The notes under the pieces are model-generated. The model ran no database searches. It worked only from the letters and a program-made list of their open reading frames with translations, and was not told the origin of the DNA. A program made the position numbers and the translations under genes. This document shows, piece by piece, positions 18,680 to 26,410 of a stretch of DNA of 50,114 nucleotides (the stretch's first letter is position 1; the number at the start of each line of letters is the position of its first letter). This DNA comes from Propionibacteriaceae bacterium (lineage in GTDB: Bacteria > Actinomycetota > Actinomycetes > Propionibacteriales > Propionibacteriaceae). The stretch is taken from positions 1-50,114 of the forward strand of contig JAUNUF010000009.1 in assembly GCA_030538315.1 (NCBI GenBank), given 5' to 3'.

Positions 18680-19281
18680 CGCGCCCAGGGGAGGTGGTGC
18701 TCGCCACCAACAACCCCAAGAAACTCAAGGAACTGCGCCGCATCCTCACCGCCGCCGGCCTGGACATCACGGTGCTGGGCCTGCGCGATGTCGCCCCCTA
18801 CCCGGAGCCGGAAGAGACGGAGCGCACGTTCGAGGGCAACGCCTTCCTCAAGGCGGAGGCGGCCATGCGTGCCACCGGCAAGCTCGCCGTCGCGGATGAT
18901 TCCGGGCTTGAGGTGGACGAACTCAACGGCATGCCCGGCGTCCGCTCGGCCCGCTGGGCCGGCCCCGCTTGCGATGACGACGACAACAACGCGCTCCTGC
19001 TGGCCCAGCTCGACGGCGTGCCAGCCGAGCGCCGCACCGGCAGGTTCGTCTGTGCTTTGGCGATGGTGGCGCCGGACGGGGAGCGCCGAGTGTGGCACGG
19101 CCGCATGCCTGGCCGGATCACAGACCTCCCTGCCGGGGAGAATGGCTTTGGCTACGACCCGCTGTTCATTCCGGCGGGCATGAGCGTCACGTCCGCCGAG
19201 CTGACGGCCGAGGAGAAGGATTCCATCTCGCACCGGGGCATCGCCGTGCGCGCCTTCGTCGACTACCTGAAGGGGCTCTGA
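18676..19281 (+). CDS. rdgB: XTP/dITP diphosphatase (non-canonical purine NTP pyrophosphatase)
   Basis: 201 residues from GTG 18676. Motifs: [18 protein letters not shown] (substrate loop), [36 protein letters not shown] (metal site), GYDPLFIP and [10 protein letters not shown]. It hydrolyses XTP and (d)ITP to monophosphates and so keeps deaminated purines out of DNA and RNA. thyA starts 2 nt after its stop, which continues the nucleotide-metabolism theme of the operon. Confidence 0.96.
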
Positions 19282-19282
19282 C

Positions 19283-20095
19283 ATGCAGCAATACCATGAC
19301 CTCCTGCGCCACATCATGGACAACGGCGTCGACAAGTCAGACCGCACAGGCACCGGCACGCGCTCGGTCTTCGGATACCAGATGCGCTTCGACCTGCGCG
19401 AGGGCTTCCCCCTGCTCACCACCAAGCGCGTCCACACGCGCTCCGTCTTCGGTGAGCTGCTGTGGTTCCTGCGCGGCGACACCAACATCCAGTGGCTGCA
19501 CGACAACAAGATCACCATCTGGGACGAGTGGGCGGATGAGAACGGCGACCTCGGGCCCGTCTACGGTTACCAGTGGCGCTCCTGGCCCACCCCGGCGGGC
19601 GAGAACGTTGATCAGATCACCAAGGTGATCGAGTCCATCCGCACCAACCCGGATTCGCGCCGCCACATCATCTCGGCCTGGAACGTGGCGGATGTCGACG
19701 ACATGGCGCTGCCGCCGTGCCACACCATGTTCCAGTTCTACGTGTCGCCCGCGGCCGACGGCGGCCCGGCGGAGCTGAGCTGCCAGCTGTATCAGCGCTC
19801 CGCGGACGTGTTCCTGGGCGTGCCGTTCAACATCGCCTCCTACGCGCTGCTCACGCACCTGGTGGCCCAGGTCGCCGGGCTGCGGGTGGGCGAGTTCGTG
19901 CACACCTTTGGAGACGCCCACCTGTACTCGAACCACTTCGATCAGGTGGCGGAGCAGCTCTCCCGAGAGTTCCGCCCCCTGCCGCGGTTGGTGCTGAACC
20001 CTGAGGTGCGCGAGATCGACGCCTTCGAGCTGGCCGACATCGCCGTCGAGGGTTATGACCCGCATCCCGCCATCAAGGCGCCTATCGCGGTGTGA
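19283..20095 (+). CDS. thyA: Thymidylate synthase
   Basis: 270 residues from ATG 19283. Clear ThyA features: [84 protein letters not shown] with the catalytic cysteine in PPCH, and [19 protein letters not shown]. It methylates dUMP to dTMP with methylene-tetrahydrofolate, producing dihydrofolate that FolA, two genes on, recycles. Length is standard. Confidence 0.98.
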   Translation: MQQYHDLLRHIMDNGVDKSDRTGTGTRSVFGYQMRFDLREGFPLLTTKRVHTRSVFGELLWFLRGDTNIQWLHDNKITIWDEWADENGDLGPVYGYQWRSWPTPAGENVDQITKVIESIRTNPDSRRHIISAWNVADVDDMALPPCHTMFQFYVSPAADGGPAELSCQLYQRSADVFLGVPFNIASYALLTHLVAQVAGLRVGEFVHTFGDAHLYSNHFDQVAEQLSREFRPLPRLVLNPEVREIDAFELADIAVEGYDPHPAIKAPIAV

Positions 20096-20120
20096 GGAGC
20101 GGCTGGGCTACGCTGCTGGC

Positions 20121-20939
20121 ATGAGTGAACTGCGCGCCTCCTTCCCCGAGCGCGACGCCTACCTCGACCGGCTGGCCCAGCACTACGCCGATGGGCTGCT
20201 CGACGACGCCGGGTTCGAGCTGCGTCGAGACCTGCTGCTGCAGGCCACCTCACACGGTGAGATGCTGCGCGCCTTCGATGGGCTACCCAAGCCCCGCTAC
20301 CGCGACGGCACCAAGGTACGGATCACCGAGGGGCGCATGGGGCGCCGCGGGCTGGTGTTTGGTGGAGCGGCCGCCTTCGTCGGAGTGGTGGCAGCGATCG
20401 CCGCAGGCGGTGCCTTGGCGCGGCCGTACCAGTACGTGCCGCCAGCGGAGACCTGGGCGCCGGATCCGATGCCCACGGAGGCCACGGCCACACCTGCTGC
20501 TGGCGTGATGCCGTTTGATTACGGCGCGATTGATGAGGTCTTCATGACGCTCCAGGAGCGTGGTTTGACGCTGATCACCGCTCTCACGGTCGACGGCTCC
20601 GGAGTGGCAGGCGTGGCGATGTCGCCGCGGGCGCAGGGCGAACTGCGTACCTTCTCCAAGCAAGGGCAGCGTCCAGTCATCGTCTCGGAGGCCGTGGACG
20701 GGGAGCTGCCACCGTCGGTGGATCTGGAATCGCTGCAGATGCTGATGTACCAGGTCCCTGATCAGGCGATGGCCGATCTCGGTTTCCCTGAGGGCTTCCC
20801 AGACAAGGTGACTCTTGTCTTCACCGAGCGGGGAACCCCCACCGTCTTGGTCCAGGTGCTGGATCCCGTCGGCACGGGGTTGGGGAGCGCCCAGTACGAC
20901 ATGGACGGCAATCTGATGGCTTTGGAGGCAAACCAGTGA
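20121..20939 (+). CDS. Single-pass membrane protein with DUF1707-like N-terminus, between thyA and folA
   Basis: 272 residues from ATG 20121 (MSELRASF). Residues ~8-50 (ERDAYLDRLAQHYADGLLDDAGFELRRDLLL) resemble the DUF1707/SHOCT-type short helical motif found at the N-terminus of many actinobacterial membrane proteins. One membrane helix follows (LVFGGAAAFVGVVAAIAAGG). About 165 residues outside the membrane have a Pro/Thr linker and no motif I recognise. It is coupled to folA (GTGA overlap). Function unknown; the position between thyA and folA may be only an operon insertion. Confidence 0.7.
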   Translation: MSELRASFPERDAYLDRLAQHYADGLLDDAGFELRRDLLLQATSHGEMLRAFDGLPKPRYRDGTKVRITEGRMGRRGLVFGGAAAFVGVVAAIAAGGALARPYQYVPPAETWAPDPMPTEATATPAAGVMPFDYGAIDEVFMTLQERGLTLITALTVDGSGVAGVAMSPRAQGELRTFSKQGQRPVIVSEAVDGELPPSVDLESLQMLMYQVPDQAMADLGFPEGFPDKVTLVFTERGTPTVLVQVLDPVGTGLGSAQYDMDGNLMALEANQ

Positions 20940-21418
20940 GGATCGTGGCGATCGCGGCGGTGGCTGACAACGGAGTGATCGGCTCCGGCGACGACATGCT
21001 GTGGCACATCCCGCCGGATTTCCGTCGCTTCAAGCAGGTCACCACCGGCAACACGCTGATCTTTGGGCGCAAGACGCATGAGCAGATCGGCCGGACGCTG
21101 CCAGATCGGCGCATCATCGTCGTGACCCGTGACCCCGAGTGGTCCGACGAGGGGGTCGAGGTGGCGTACAGCATCACCGAGGCGCTGGATCTGGCCGCGG
21201 AGACGCCGGAGAAGATCTGTTACGTCGGCGGGGGTTCGCAGATCTACGAGGCCGCGTGGCCATACCTCACCGAGCTGGACATCACCCACGTGCATCAGGA
21301 GCCGGAGGGCGAGGCGAAGTTCCCGCTGATCTCCGCCCGTGAGTGGACCGAGATCAGCCGCGAGGTGCACGAGGGCTACGACTTCACCCAGTACCGCCCC
21401 ACGCCAGACGCTGGTTGA
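20936..21418 (+). CDS. folA: Dihydrofolate reductase
   Basis: 160 residues from GTG 20936. IVAIAAVADNGVIGSGDDMLWHIPPDFRRFKQVTTGNTLIFGRKTHEQIG holds the folate and NADPH sites, including the active-site Asp of HIPPDFRRF. ICYVGGGSQIYEAAWPYLTELDITHV is the second nucleotide-binding strand. It reduces dihydrofolate to tetrahydrofolate with NADPH. The gene belongs to the thyA transcription unit. Confidence 0.96.
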   Translation: MRIVAIAAVADNGVIGSGDDMLWHIPPDFRRFKQVTTGNTLIFGRKTHEQIGRTLPDRRIIVVTRDPEWSDEGVEVAYSITEALDLAAETPEKICYVGGGSQIYEAAWPYLTELDITHVHQEPEGEAKFPLISAREWTEISREVHEGYDFTQYRPTPDAG

Positions 21419-21505
21419 GCCGATCGCTGGTCCCTGAGCGGGGCGTGTGCGAGGTCCGAGCACCACGTCACGACGAAGGGCCGCCCAGGCACTAACCTCA
21501 GGGCC

Positions 21506-22858
21506 ATGCGGCGCATCCTCCACCTCGACCTCGACGCGTTCTACGCCGCCGTCGAACAACGCGACAAGCCCTCCCTGCGGGGCAAGGCCGTCGTCGTGGG
21601 CGGATCCGGGCCGCGGGGAGTGGTGGCAACAGCCTCCTACGAGGCGCGGAAGTTCGGTGTGCGCTCCGCGATGTCCGGCACTGAGGCCCGACGGCGCGCC
21701 CGGCACGCTGCCTTCCTGGGCGGCCGGTTCGCGGCCTACCACGCCTCGTCGCGGGTGGTGATGGGGCTGCTGCGTGAGGTATCGCCGCTGGTGGAGCCGC
21801 TCAGCCTGGACGAGGCCTTCGTCGATCTCGCGCCCAGCGGTTGGGCAGACGATGAGGTGGAGGAGCGGGTGGCGCGGTTGCGCGCCGAGCTGGAGCGTCG
21901 CACGGAGGGGCTGACGGCGTCGGTGGGTGTTGGTTCGGCGAAGTTCCTGGCCAAGCTCGCCAGCGAGGCGGCCAAGCCCAACGGAGCTCGTGTGCTGCGC
22001 CCGGAGGAGGAGTTGGATTTCATCGCGCCGATGGCGGTGCGTGCCATTCCCGGGGTGGGCCCCGCCACGGAGCAGCGGTTGGTCGGCATTGGGCTCTACA
22101 CGGTGGAGGACCTGCGCGGCGCAGACCGCAACGAGTTGATCCGTGAGTTGGGGCAGGCTGCTGGGAACAGCCTGGCCGAGCTGGCCTGGGGTCGCGACGA
22201 CAGGCGGGTCGAGCCCCAGCGTGACCCCAAATCCATCTCCACCGAGGACACGTTCGCCGTCGATCTGACGGACAGGGCGCAGTTGGAACAGATTCTGAGG
22301 CGCGACTCGGCCGACGTTGCCCGCCGTCTGACCAGGGCTGGGTTCTTCGCGCGGACGGTGACGTTGAAGGTGCGCTACGCGGACTTCACCACGCGCACGA
22401 TTGCACGGTCGCTGGGTGGCGCAACGGACGATGCCGACCAGATTGCCGGCGCTGGGATCGCGCTGTTGGCTGACGTGGATGTGCGCCCGGGTGTGCGGCT
22501 GCTCGGGATCGGGGTGTCCAACTTCGTGACCTCTGCGCAGGAACGCCTCTTCGGTGACGAGCCGGAATCCGGCGGCTCAACCGCCCAGGTGGTGGGAAGG
22601 GGCGATGACGACGAGGGGGCAGATGTTCCCCTCAGCGGAGTGCGGGGGAGGGGCGGCTTCTATCCCGGTGCTGACGTGCTCCATGACGAGCATGGCCGTG
22701 GCTGGGTGTGGGGCTCTGGGCTGGGCAGGGTGACGGTGCGCTTCGAGTCGCGCCACAGCGGGCCGGGCCGGATCGCCACGTTCGCCGTCGACGACCCCGC
22801 CCTGCGCCCCACCGACCCCGAGCCGTTGGCGTTCAAGTTGCCTGATTCAGACGAGTGA
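21506..22858 (+). CDS. dinB: DNA polymerase IV (Y family) with C-terminal extension
   Basis: 450 residues from ATG 21506. Palm motifs ILHLDLDAFYAAVEQRD and LSLDEAFVDLA carry the catalytic carboxylates; SVGVGSAKFLAKLASEAAKPNG and AIPGVGPATEQRL (HhH) are present, with a little-finger domain to about residue 350. About 100 extra residues follow, including GADVLHDEHGRGWVWGSGLGRVTVRFE. I recall similar tails on actinobacterial DinB proteins; the tail is not a beta-clamp motif. Role: translesion synthesis, low fidelity. A promoter-like TAACCT lies close to the start, so a short or absent leader is likely. Confidence 0.95.
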   Translation: MRRILHLDLDAFYAAVEQRDKPSLRGKAVVVGGSGPRGVVATASYEARKFGVRSAMSGTEARRRARHAAFLGGRFAAYHASSRVVMGLLREVSPLVEPLSLDEAFVDLAPSGWADDEVEERVARLRAELERRTEGLTASVGVGSAKFLAKLASEAAKPNGARVLRPEEELDFIAPMAVRAIPGVGPATEQRLVGIGLYTVEDLRGADRNELIRELGQAAGNSLAELAWGRDDRRVEPQRDPKSISTEDTFAVDLTDRAQLEQILRRDSADVARRLTRAGFFARTVTLKVRYADFTTRTIARSLGGATDDADQIAGAGIALLADVDVRPGVRLLGIGVSNFVTSAQERLFGDEPESGGSTAQVVGRGDDDEGADVPLSGVRGRGGFYPGADVLHDEHGRGWVWGSGLGRVTVRFESRHSGPGRIATFAVDDPALRPTDPEPLAFKLPDSDE

Positions 22859-23063
22859 GCAGGCGAAGTTCCTTCAGCCGGACGGCCACATCTGCGCCCC
22901 GAGCGTCGCAGGCCAGCATCAGCCTGTCCACGTGGGGCAGATACCCAGAACCGTTGCGGAATGCTGATCACGAACGCTCGTGTGCCTGCCCATCGTGCAC
23001 CTCCCTATTTCCGGTTGACGTTACCGCAGGTGCTTGTGGGCGCGGGGGACTAGCGTAGGCGGC
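22859..23063. other. Intergenic region between dinB and thpR
   Basis: About 205 bases with no convincing gene. A minus-strand frame (about 22855-22940) reads VDRLMLACDARGADVAVRLKELRLL, which looks somewhat protein-like, but it has only a weak GTG start and overlaps the dinB end. A separate 24-codon minus ORF from 22994 has a GGGAGGT leader but no family resemblance. CACGA-ACGC-TCGTG (near 22970) could form a small hairpin. TAGCGT at about 23052 may be the -10 box for thpR. Confidence 0.4.
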
Positions 23064-23639
23064 ATGTCGAAGAGGATGTTTGCGGCGGTGTTCCCGCCGG
23101 AGGAAGTTGTGGAGGAGTTGGACGCGCTGCTCAGGCCGCGGCGCGATGCTGATCAGGAGTTGCGCTGGACCCGCCCGGAAGGGTGGCACCTCACCGCGGC
23201 GTTCATGGGGCAGGTGGCTGTGGGGCGCGATGAGTACCTCGAAGACAATCTGGCCGAGGTGGCGGCCAAGGCCAAGCCTTTCGACGTCCGGGTGGCCGGC
23301 GGCATCGTCTTCCCCAACCCAGACAAGGCGCGCGTGCTGGGGCTGGGCGTTGCGGCGGGGCACGACGAGTTGGCCGCCCTGTCAGCCAGTTGCCGCGCCG
23401 CTGCCTCCCGAGCCGGTGTTGAGGCTGATGGCACCAAGTTCGTCGGGCACCTCACCCTCGCGCGCAGCCAGGGCGTGCGGGCGCTCCGCTGGCTCAACGT
23501 GCTGGATTCGTTCCCGGGGTGGTCCTGGACGGTGGGGGAGTTGTTGCTGATCGAGTCTCGCCGTTCGGGGTACGGCTTCGGTTATGAGGTGGCCGCAAGG
23601 TTCCCACTTGGCCGGCCTGTCGTCGATCCGTACGCATAG
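23064..23639 (+). CDS. thpR: RNA 2',3'-cyclic phosphodiesterase (2H family)
   Basis: 191 residues from ATG 23064 (MSKRMFAAVFPP). The two catalytic HxT motifs of the 2H phosphoesterase fold are present: His42-Leu-Thr44 (WHLTAAFMG) and His129-Leu-Thr131 (GHLTLAR). Length and the MFAAVFPP start fit ThpR/LigT. It opens 2',3'-cyclic phosphates on RNA ends; the in-cell role is unclear. Stand-alone gene between dinB and tRNA-Leu. Confidence 0.9.
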   Translation: MSKRMFAAVFPPEEVVEELDALLRPRRDADQELRWTRPEGWHLTAAFMGQVAVGRDEYLEDNLAEVAAKAKPFDVRVAGGIVFPNPDKARVLGLGVAAGHDELAALSASCRAAASRAGVEADGTKFVGHLTLARSQGVRALRWLNVLDSFPGWSWTVGELLLIESRRSGYGFGYEVAARFPLGRPVVDPYA

Positions 23640-23642
23640 GGC

Positions 23643-23648
23643 TAGAAT
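23643..23648 (+). promoter_or_regulatory. Likely -10 box of tRNA-Leu
   Basis: TAGAAT lies 12 nt before the mature tRNA 5' end, at the right distance for a short leader, and within a few bases of the thpR stop. The -35 box would fall inside the thpR 3' end and is not a clear match. Confidence 0.5.
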
Positions 23649-23659
23649 CGACTCCGCCC

Positions 23660-23741
23660 GCGCGAGTGGTGAAATTGGCAGACACGCAGGATTTAGGTTC
23701 CTGTGCCTTCGGGCGTGAGGGTTCAAGTCCCTTCTCGCGTA
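23660..23741 (+). tRNA. tRNA-Leu (anticodon UAG)
   Basis: An 82-nt class II tRNA. The acceptor GCGCGAG pairs with CTCGCGT (one G-U), A73 follows and CCA is not encoded. The anticodon arm is CAGGA / TTTAGGT / TCCTG, with anticodon TAG at positions 34-36 and purine G37. There is a long variable arm (GTGCCTTCGGGC region) and the T arm is GAGGG-TTCAAGT-CCCTT. It reads CUA/CUG-type leucine codons. Confidence 0.95.
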
Positions 23742-23765
23742 CGAAAAACTCCAAACACGGAGAGT

Positions 23766-23831
23766 TGCGAAAGTTCGCAGGTGTTATTCCTGCAGATATC
23801 GGCAATACAGCGACACCTGCACGAATAACAC
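23766..23831. repeat. Nest of overlapping inverted repeats behind tRNA-Leu
   Basis: In an AT-richer patch three perfect inverted repeats share bases: TGCGAA-AG-TTCGCA (23766-23779); GCAGGTGT (23777-23784) with ACACCTGC (23813-23820); GTGTTATTC (23781-23789) with GAATAACAC (23823-23831). The pairings exclude each other. The set has no U-tract, so it is not a plain terminator. It could be a recombinase or protein-binding site, or a remnant of a mobile element next to the tRNA. Confidence 0.55.
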
Positions 23832-23842
23832 TGTTCTGTGAT

Positions 23843-24496
23843 TCAGCCCACCCAGCGTTGACCCACCGGCACGGCGACCAGGGAGCCTGCCGACATCGTG
23901 GCCAGCGCCGCGTTCAACTCATCCTCGGCTCCTGCCGAGACGGCGACCTTGATGTGCGCCTTGTCTGACCAGTCCACGCCGTCGACGACGACCGCCTCGC
24001 CCGACGGCAAGATGAGGCCGCGCAATTGATCCTCCATCGCTCCGGCCGAGGCGAAGTCCACGTCCACCTGCAGCAGGCTGCATAGCTGGACCCTGCGGAT
24101 GCCCGCCGCTTCGACGCCCTGGGCGACGGCGTCGGAATAGGCCCTCACTAGGCCGCCAGCGCCCAGCTTGATGCCGCCGAAGTAGCGGGTGACCACGGCC
24201 ACCACGTCGGTCAGCGAGTTCTTCTGCAGCACCTGCAGCATGGGGATTCCAGCGGTGCCGGCGGGTTCGCCGTCGTCCGAGCTGCGCGCGGTGCGGGCAT
24301 CAGGCCCCAGCACAAATGCGGAGCAGTGGTGCCGGGCATCGAAGTGGGCGGAGCGGCGCTCCTCGATCACGGCGCGCGCCGCCTCCTCCGTGGTTACTCG
24401 GCGGATCCGGGTGAGGAAGCGGGAGCGCTTGATCTCCAGCTCAACGTCGACGCCGCGCCCCGGCGCCGCGTCGATGGTGAGGAAGTGGTCAGACAC
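23843..24496 (-). CDS. YigZ/IMPACT family protein
   Basis: 217 residues from GTG 24496 (VSDHFLTIDAAPG), overlapping the bcp stop by 8 nt. The UPF0029 N-terminal domain is clear: ELEIKRSRFLTRIRRV, HFDARHHCSAFVLG, SDDGEPAGTAGIPMLQVL and VVTRYFGGIKLGAGGLVRAYSDAV. A short C-terminal ferredoxin-like domain (DUF1949) follows. Eukaryotic IMPACT controls Gcn2; the bacterial role is not settled. Probably one transcript with bcp. Confidence 0.9.
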   Translation of the reverse strand: MSDHFLTIDAAPGRGVDVELEIKRSRFLTRIRRVTTEEAARAVIEERRSAHFDARHHCSAFVLGPDARTARSSDDGEPAGTAGIPMLQVLQKNSLTDVVAVVTRYFGGIKLGAGGLVRAYSDAVAQGVEAAGIRRVQLCSLLQVDVDFASAGAMEDQLRGLILPSGEAVVVDGVDWSDKAHIKVAVSAGAEDELNAALATMSAGSLVAVPVGQRWVG

Positions 24497-24968
24497 CCAA
24501 CTCGCGGCGCAGCTTGGCCACGTGCCCCGTCGCCTTGACGTTGTACTGGGCCACGCGCACGAGGCCGTTGCCCTGGTCATCCACGTCGATCACGAAGGTG
24601 GAGCGCAGCACGCCTTCGATTTCCTTGCCGTAGAGCTTGCGCAGGCCGTAGGCGCCGTAGAGGTTGTGGACCTTCTTCTCCGGGTCTGCCAGCAGCGTGA
24701 AGCCAATCTCCGAGCGCTCCTTGAACTTGGCCAGGCGTTCCACGTCATCCGGCGAGCAGCCGAGCACCGTGTAGCCGGCCTCGGCGAGCGCGTCGATGGA
24801 GGCGGAGAAATCCACGGCCTGCGTGGTGCATCCGGGGGTCATGGCGGCCGGGTAGAAGTACAGGATGACCGATTGGCCCGCGAAATCGCTCAGCGATACG
24901 TCGTTGCCGGACGAATCAGGCAGGGTGAAGGCGGGTGCGGGCGTGCCGGTGGTCAAACGTGCGGTCAT
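24489..24968 (-). CDS. bcp: Thioredoxin-dependent peroxiredoxin (Bcp/PrxQ type)
   Basis: 159 residues from ATG 24968. Peroxidatic Cys47 lies in the active-site loop YPAAMTPGCTTQAVDF. The resolving Cys five residues later in E. coli Bcp is missing (Val), but another Cys at about 71 (VLGCSPDD) could serve. PAFTLPDSSGNDVSLSDFAGQSVILYFYP is the typical start of the thioredoxin fold. It reduces hydroperoxides in the cytosol. Divergent from DUF3618. Confidence 0.92.
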   Translation of the reverse strand: MTARLTTGTPAPAFTLPDSSGNDVSLSDFAGQSVILYFYPAAMTPGCTTQAVDFSASIDALAEAGYTVLGCSPDDVERLAKFKERSEIGFTLLADPEKKVHNLYGAYGLRKLYGKEIEGVLRSTFVIDVDDQGNGLVRVAQYNVKATGHVAKLRRELGV

Positions 24969-25055
24969 GCGGGCCAGTCTAGTAGGGGTTAGCCCGCGAA
25001 GCCTTTCGCCAATCCCGCTAGGCTGGACGCCGGAGAACCGATTGAGGAGAACCGC

Positions 25056-25379
25056 ATGAGCACCCGTACCGTCGATGAGATCCGCGTTGATCTCGCCGCG
25101 AACCGAGCAAAGCTTGCCAATGCCACGTCTGAGGCCGTGGAGGCGATGAAGCCGCAGAACATTGCCCGGGAATCCGCTGAGCAGGTCAAGCAGTTCGCCA
25201 AGACCGAGTTCGAGGCCGCCACCTCGCAGTTCAAGGACGAGCACGGCGGTTGGCGGACAGACCGGCTGCTGATGATCGGCGGCGCCGTCTTGGGCGCTGT
25301 GGTCTTCTTCATGGCGGTCTCGTCCGTGGCGAATCGCCGCACGTTGGCCACGCAGACCCGCCGGGCGCTCGAGAGGTGA
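25056..25379 (+). CDS. DUF3618 domain-containing protein
   Basis: 107 residues from ATG 25056. The N-terminal stretch RTVDEIRVDLAANRAKLANATSEAVEAM is the DUF3618 helix. An amphipathic helix follows, then one membrane segment (LLMIGGAVLGAVVFFMAVSSVA) and a basic tail. Such proteins are common in actinobacteria and may shape or coat the membrane; no proven role. First gene of a three-gene unit, GTGA overlap with the GroES-like gene. Confidence 0.85.
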   Translation: MSTRTVDEIRVDLAANRAKLANATSEAVEAMKPQNIARESAEQVKQFAKTEFEAATSQFKDEHGGWRTDRLLMIGGAVLGAVVFFMAVSSVANRRTLATQTRRALER

Positions 25380-25699
25380 GCGAGTCCAATCTGGCCATCC
25401 GGATGCTGCATGACAGGGTCCTCGTCGACGTCGACGCCGCGGTGGGCGAGCGTCGCAGCGGGGGCGGCATCCTCATCCCCGCAACCGTGAAGATGGGCCG
25501 CAGGCTGTCCTGGGCGAAGGTCGTGGCCGCTGGACCGAACGTGCGGTCTGTTGAGGTCGACGATGCGGTGCTGTTCGATCCCGAAGATCGTGCCGAGGTG
25601 GAACTGCAGGCCAAGAGTTACGTGCTGCTGAGGGAGCGCGACATCCATGCGGTCGCCTCCACCGCGGCAGCCGACGGCGGCACGGGGCTCTACCTGTGA
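25376..25699 (+). CDS. GroES-like chaperonin-10 family protein
   Basis: 107 residues from GTG 25376. The chaperonin-10 fold is recognisable: IRMLHDRVLVDVDAAVGERRSGGGILIPATVKMGRRLSWAKVVAAGPNVRSVEVDDAVLFDPEDRAEVEL. The GGIL part corresponds to the mobile loop that binds GroEL, though it is shortened. It is not in a groESL pair and is more divergent than the housekeeping GroES, so it may be a specialised paralogue. Overlaps both neighbours by 4 nt. Confidence 0.8.
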   Translation: MSESNLAIRMLHDRVLVDVDAAVGERRSGGGILIPATVKMGRRLSWAKVVAAGPNVRSVEVDDAVLFDPEDRAEVELQAKSYVLLRERDIHAVASTAAADGGTGLYL

Positions 25700-26340
25700 G
25701 CCAGGCCGCGAGTGGGCGCGCCTCTGCGCGGGGCGCCGCCCGTCGTTCGCCGGATCTGGTGAGTGCAGCAACCAGCCTCAATTCGGCCAATCTGGCGGAT
25801 GTCCTGGATCGCGCCCTCAAGTTCGCGTCGCTGGACAGCGTCCTCGACAAGTGGCTGATGCCCGAACTGGAGCGGCTGGGGCAGGCGTGGGCCGACGACG
25901 AGGTCACCGTCGCTCAGGAGCACTTCGCCAGCGCCGGGGTGTCGCGGGCGTTGGGTCGCGCATTCGATGCCGTGCCAGATTCCCTGGCCCCAGACGTGTT
26001 GGTGGGGCTGCCAGAAGGCTCGCGCCACGAGCTGGGGCTGCAGGCGTTCTCCGTGTGCCTGCGCCGGCAGCGCGGCGGCGTCGTGTATTTGGGTAGCGAC
26101 GTACCAGTCTCGGATTGGGAGTCGACGGCTCGTGCCATCAAGCCGAAGGGCGTGGTGATCGGCGTGCCGCAGTGCTCTGAGGTCGCCAAGGCCCAGGAGA
26201 TCGTCAACCGATTGACGGCCGAGCATCCCGATCTACGGGTCTGGGTGGGCGGATCACTCGCCTCCGAGGTTCGCGGCGCAACGCAGCTGCCGAACCGGTT
26301 GGCCGAGGCGGCCGAAGAGGTCGCAACGGCGCTTCGCTGA
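25696..26340 (+). CDS. Stand-alone B12-binding protein of the CarH/LitR photosensor type
   Basis: 214 residues from GTG 25696. Residues ~20-90 match the four-helix B12-cap domain with the signature W-x9-EH (Trp65, Glu75-His76) known from adenosylcobalamin light sensors such as CarH. Residues ~98-214 are the Rossmann-type B12 domain, with the cobalt-ligand candidate His111 (EGSRHELG; Ser replaces the usual acidic residue two before it) and VVYLGSDVPVSDW. The MerR-type HTH of CarH is absent, so it cannot bind DNA on its own. It may sense light or B12 and act through a partner. Co-translated with GroES-like and DUF3618 genes. Confidence 0.82.
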   Translation: MSQAASGRASARGAARRSPDLVSAATSLNSANLADVLDRALKFASLDSVLDKWLMPELERLGQAWADDEVTVAQEHFASAGVSRALGRAFDAVPDSLAPDVLVGLPEGSRHELGLQAFSVCLRRQRGGVVYLGSDVPVSDWESTARAIKPKGVVIGVPQCSEVAKAQEIVNRLTAEHPDLRVWVGGSLASEVRGATQLPNRLAEAAEEVATALR

Positions 26341-26410
26341 GACGCCCGCACGATGTGCCTCGGCGCCACCCTCGTGGCATGATGTGCTGCCCGGTAGACG
26401 AGGAGAAGAA

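Noticed and set aside
23494-23805. Minus-strand frame over tRNA-Leu reading REKGLEPSRPK
   Set aside because: This is the well-known spurious translation of tRNA genes; the tRNA structure is complete.
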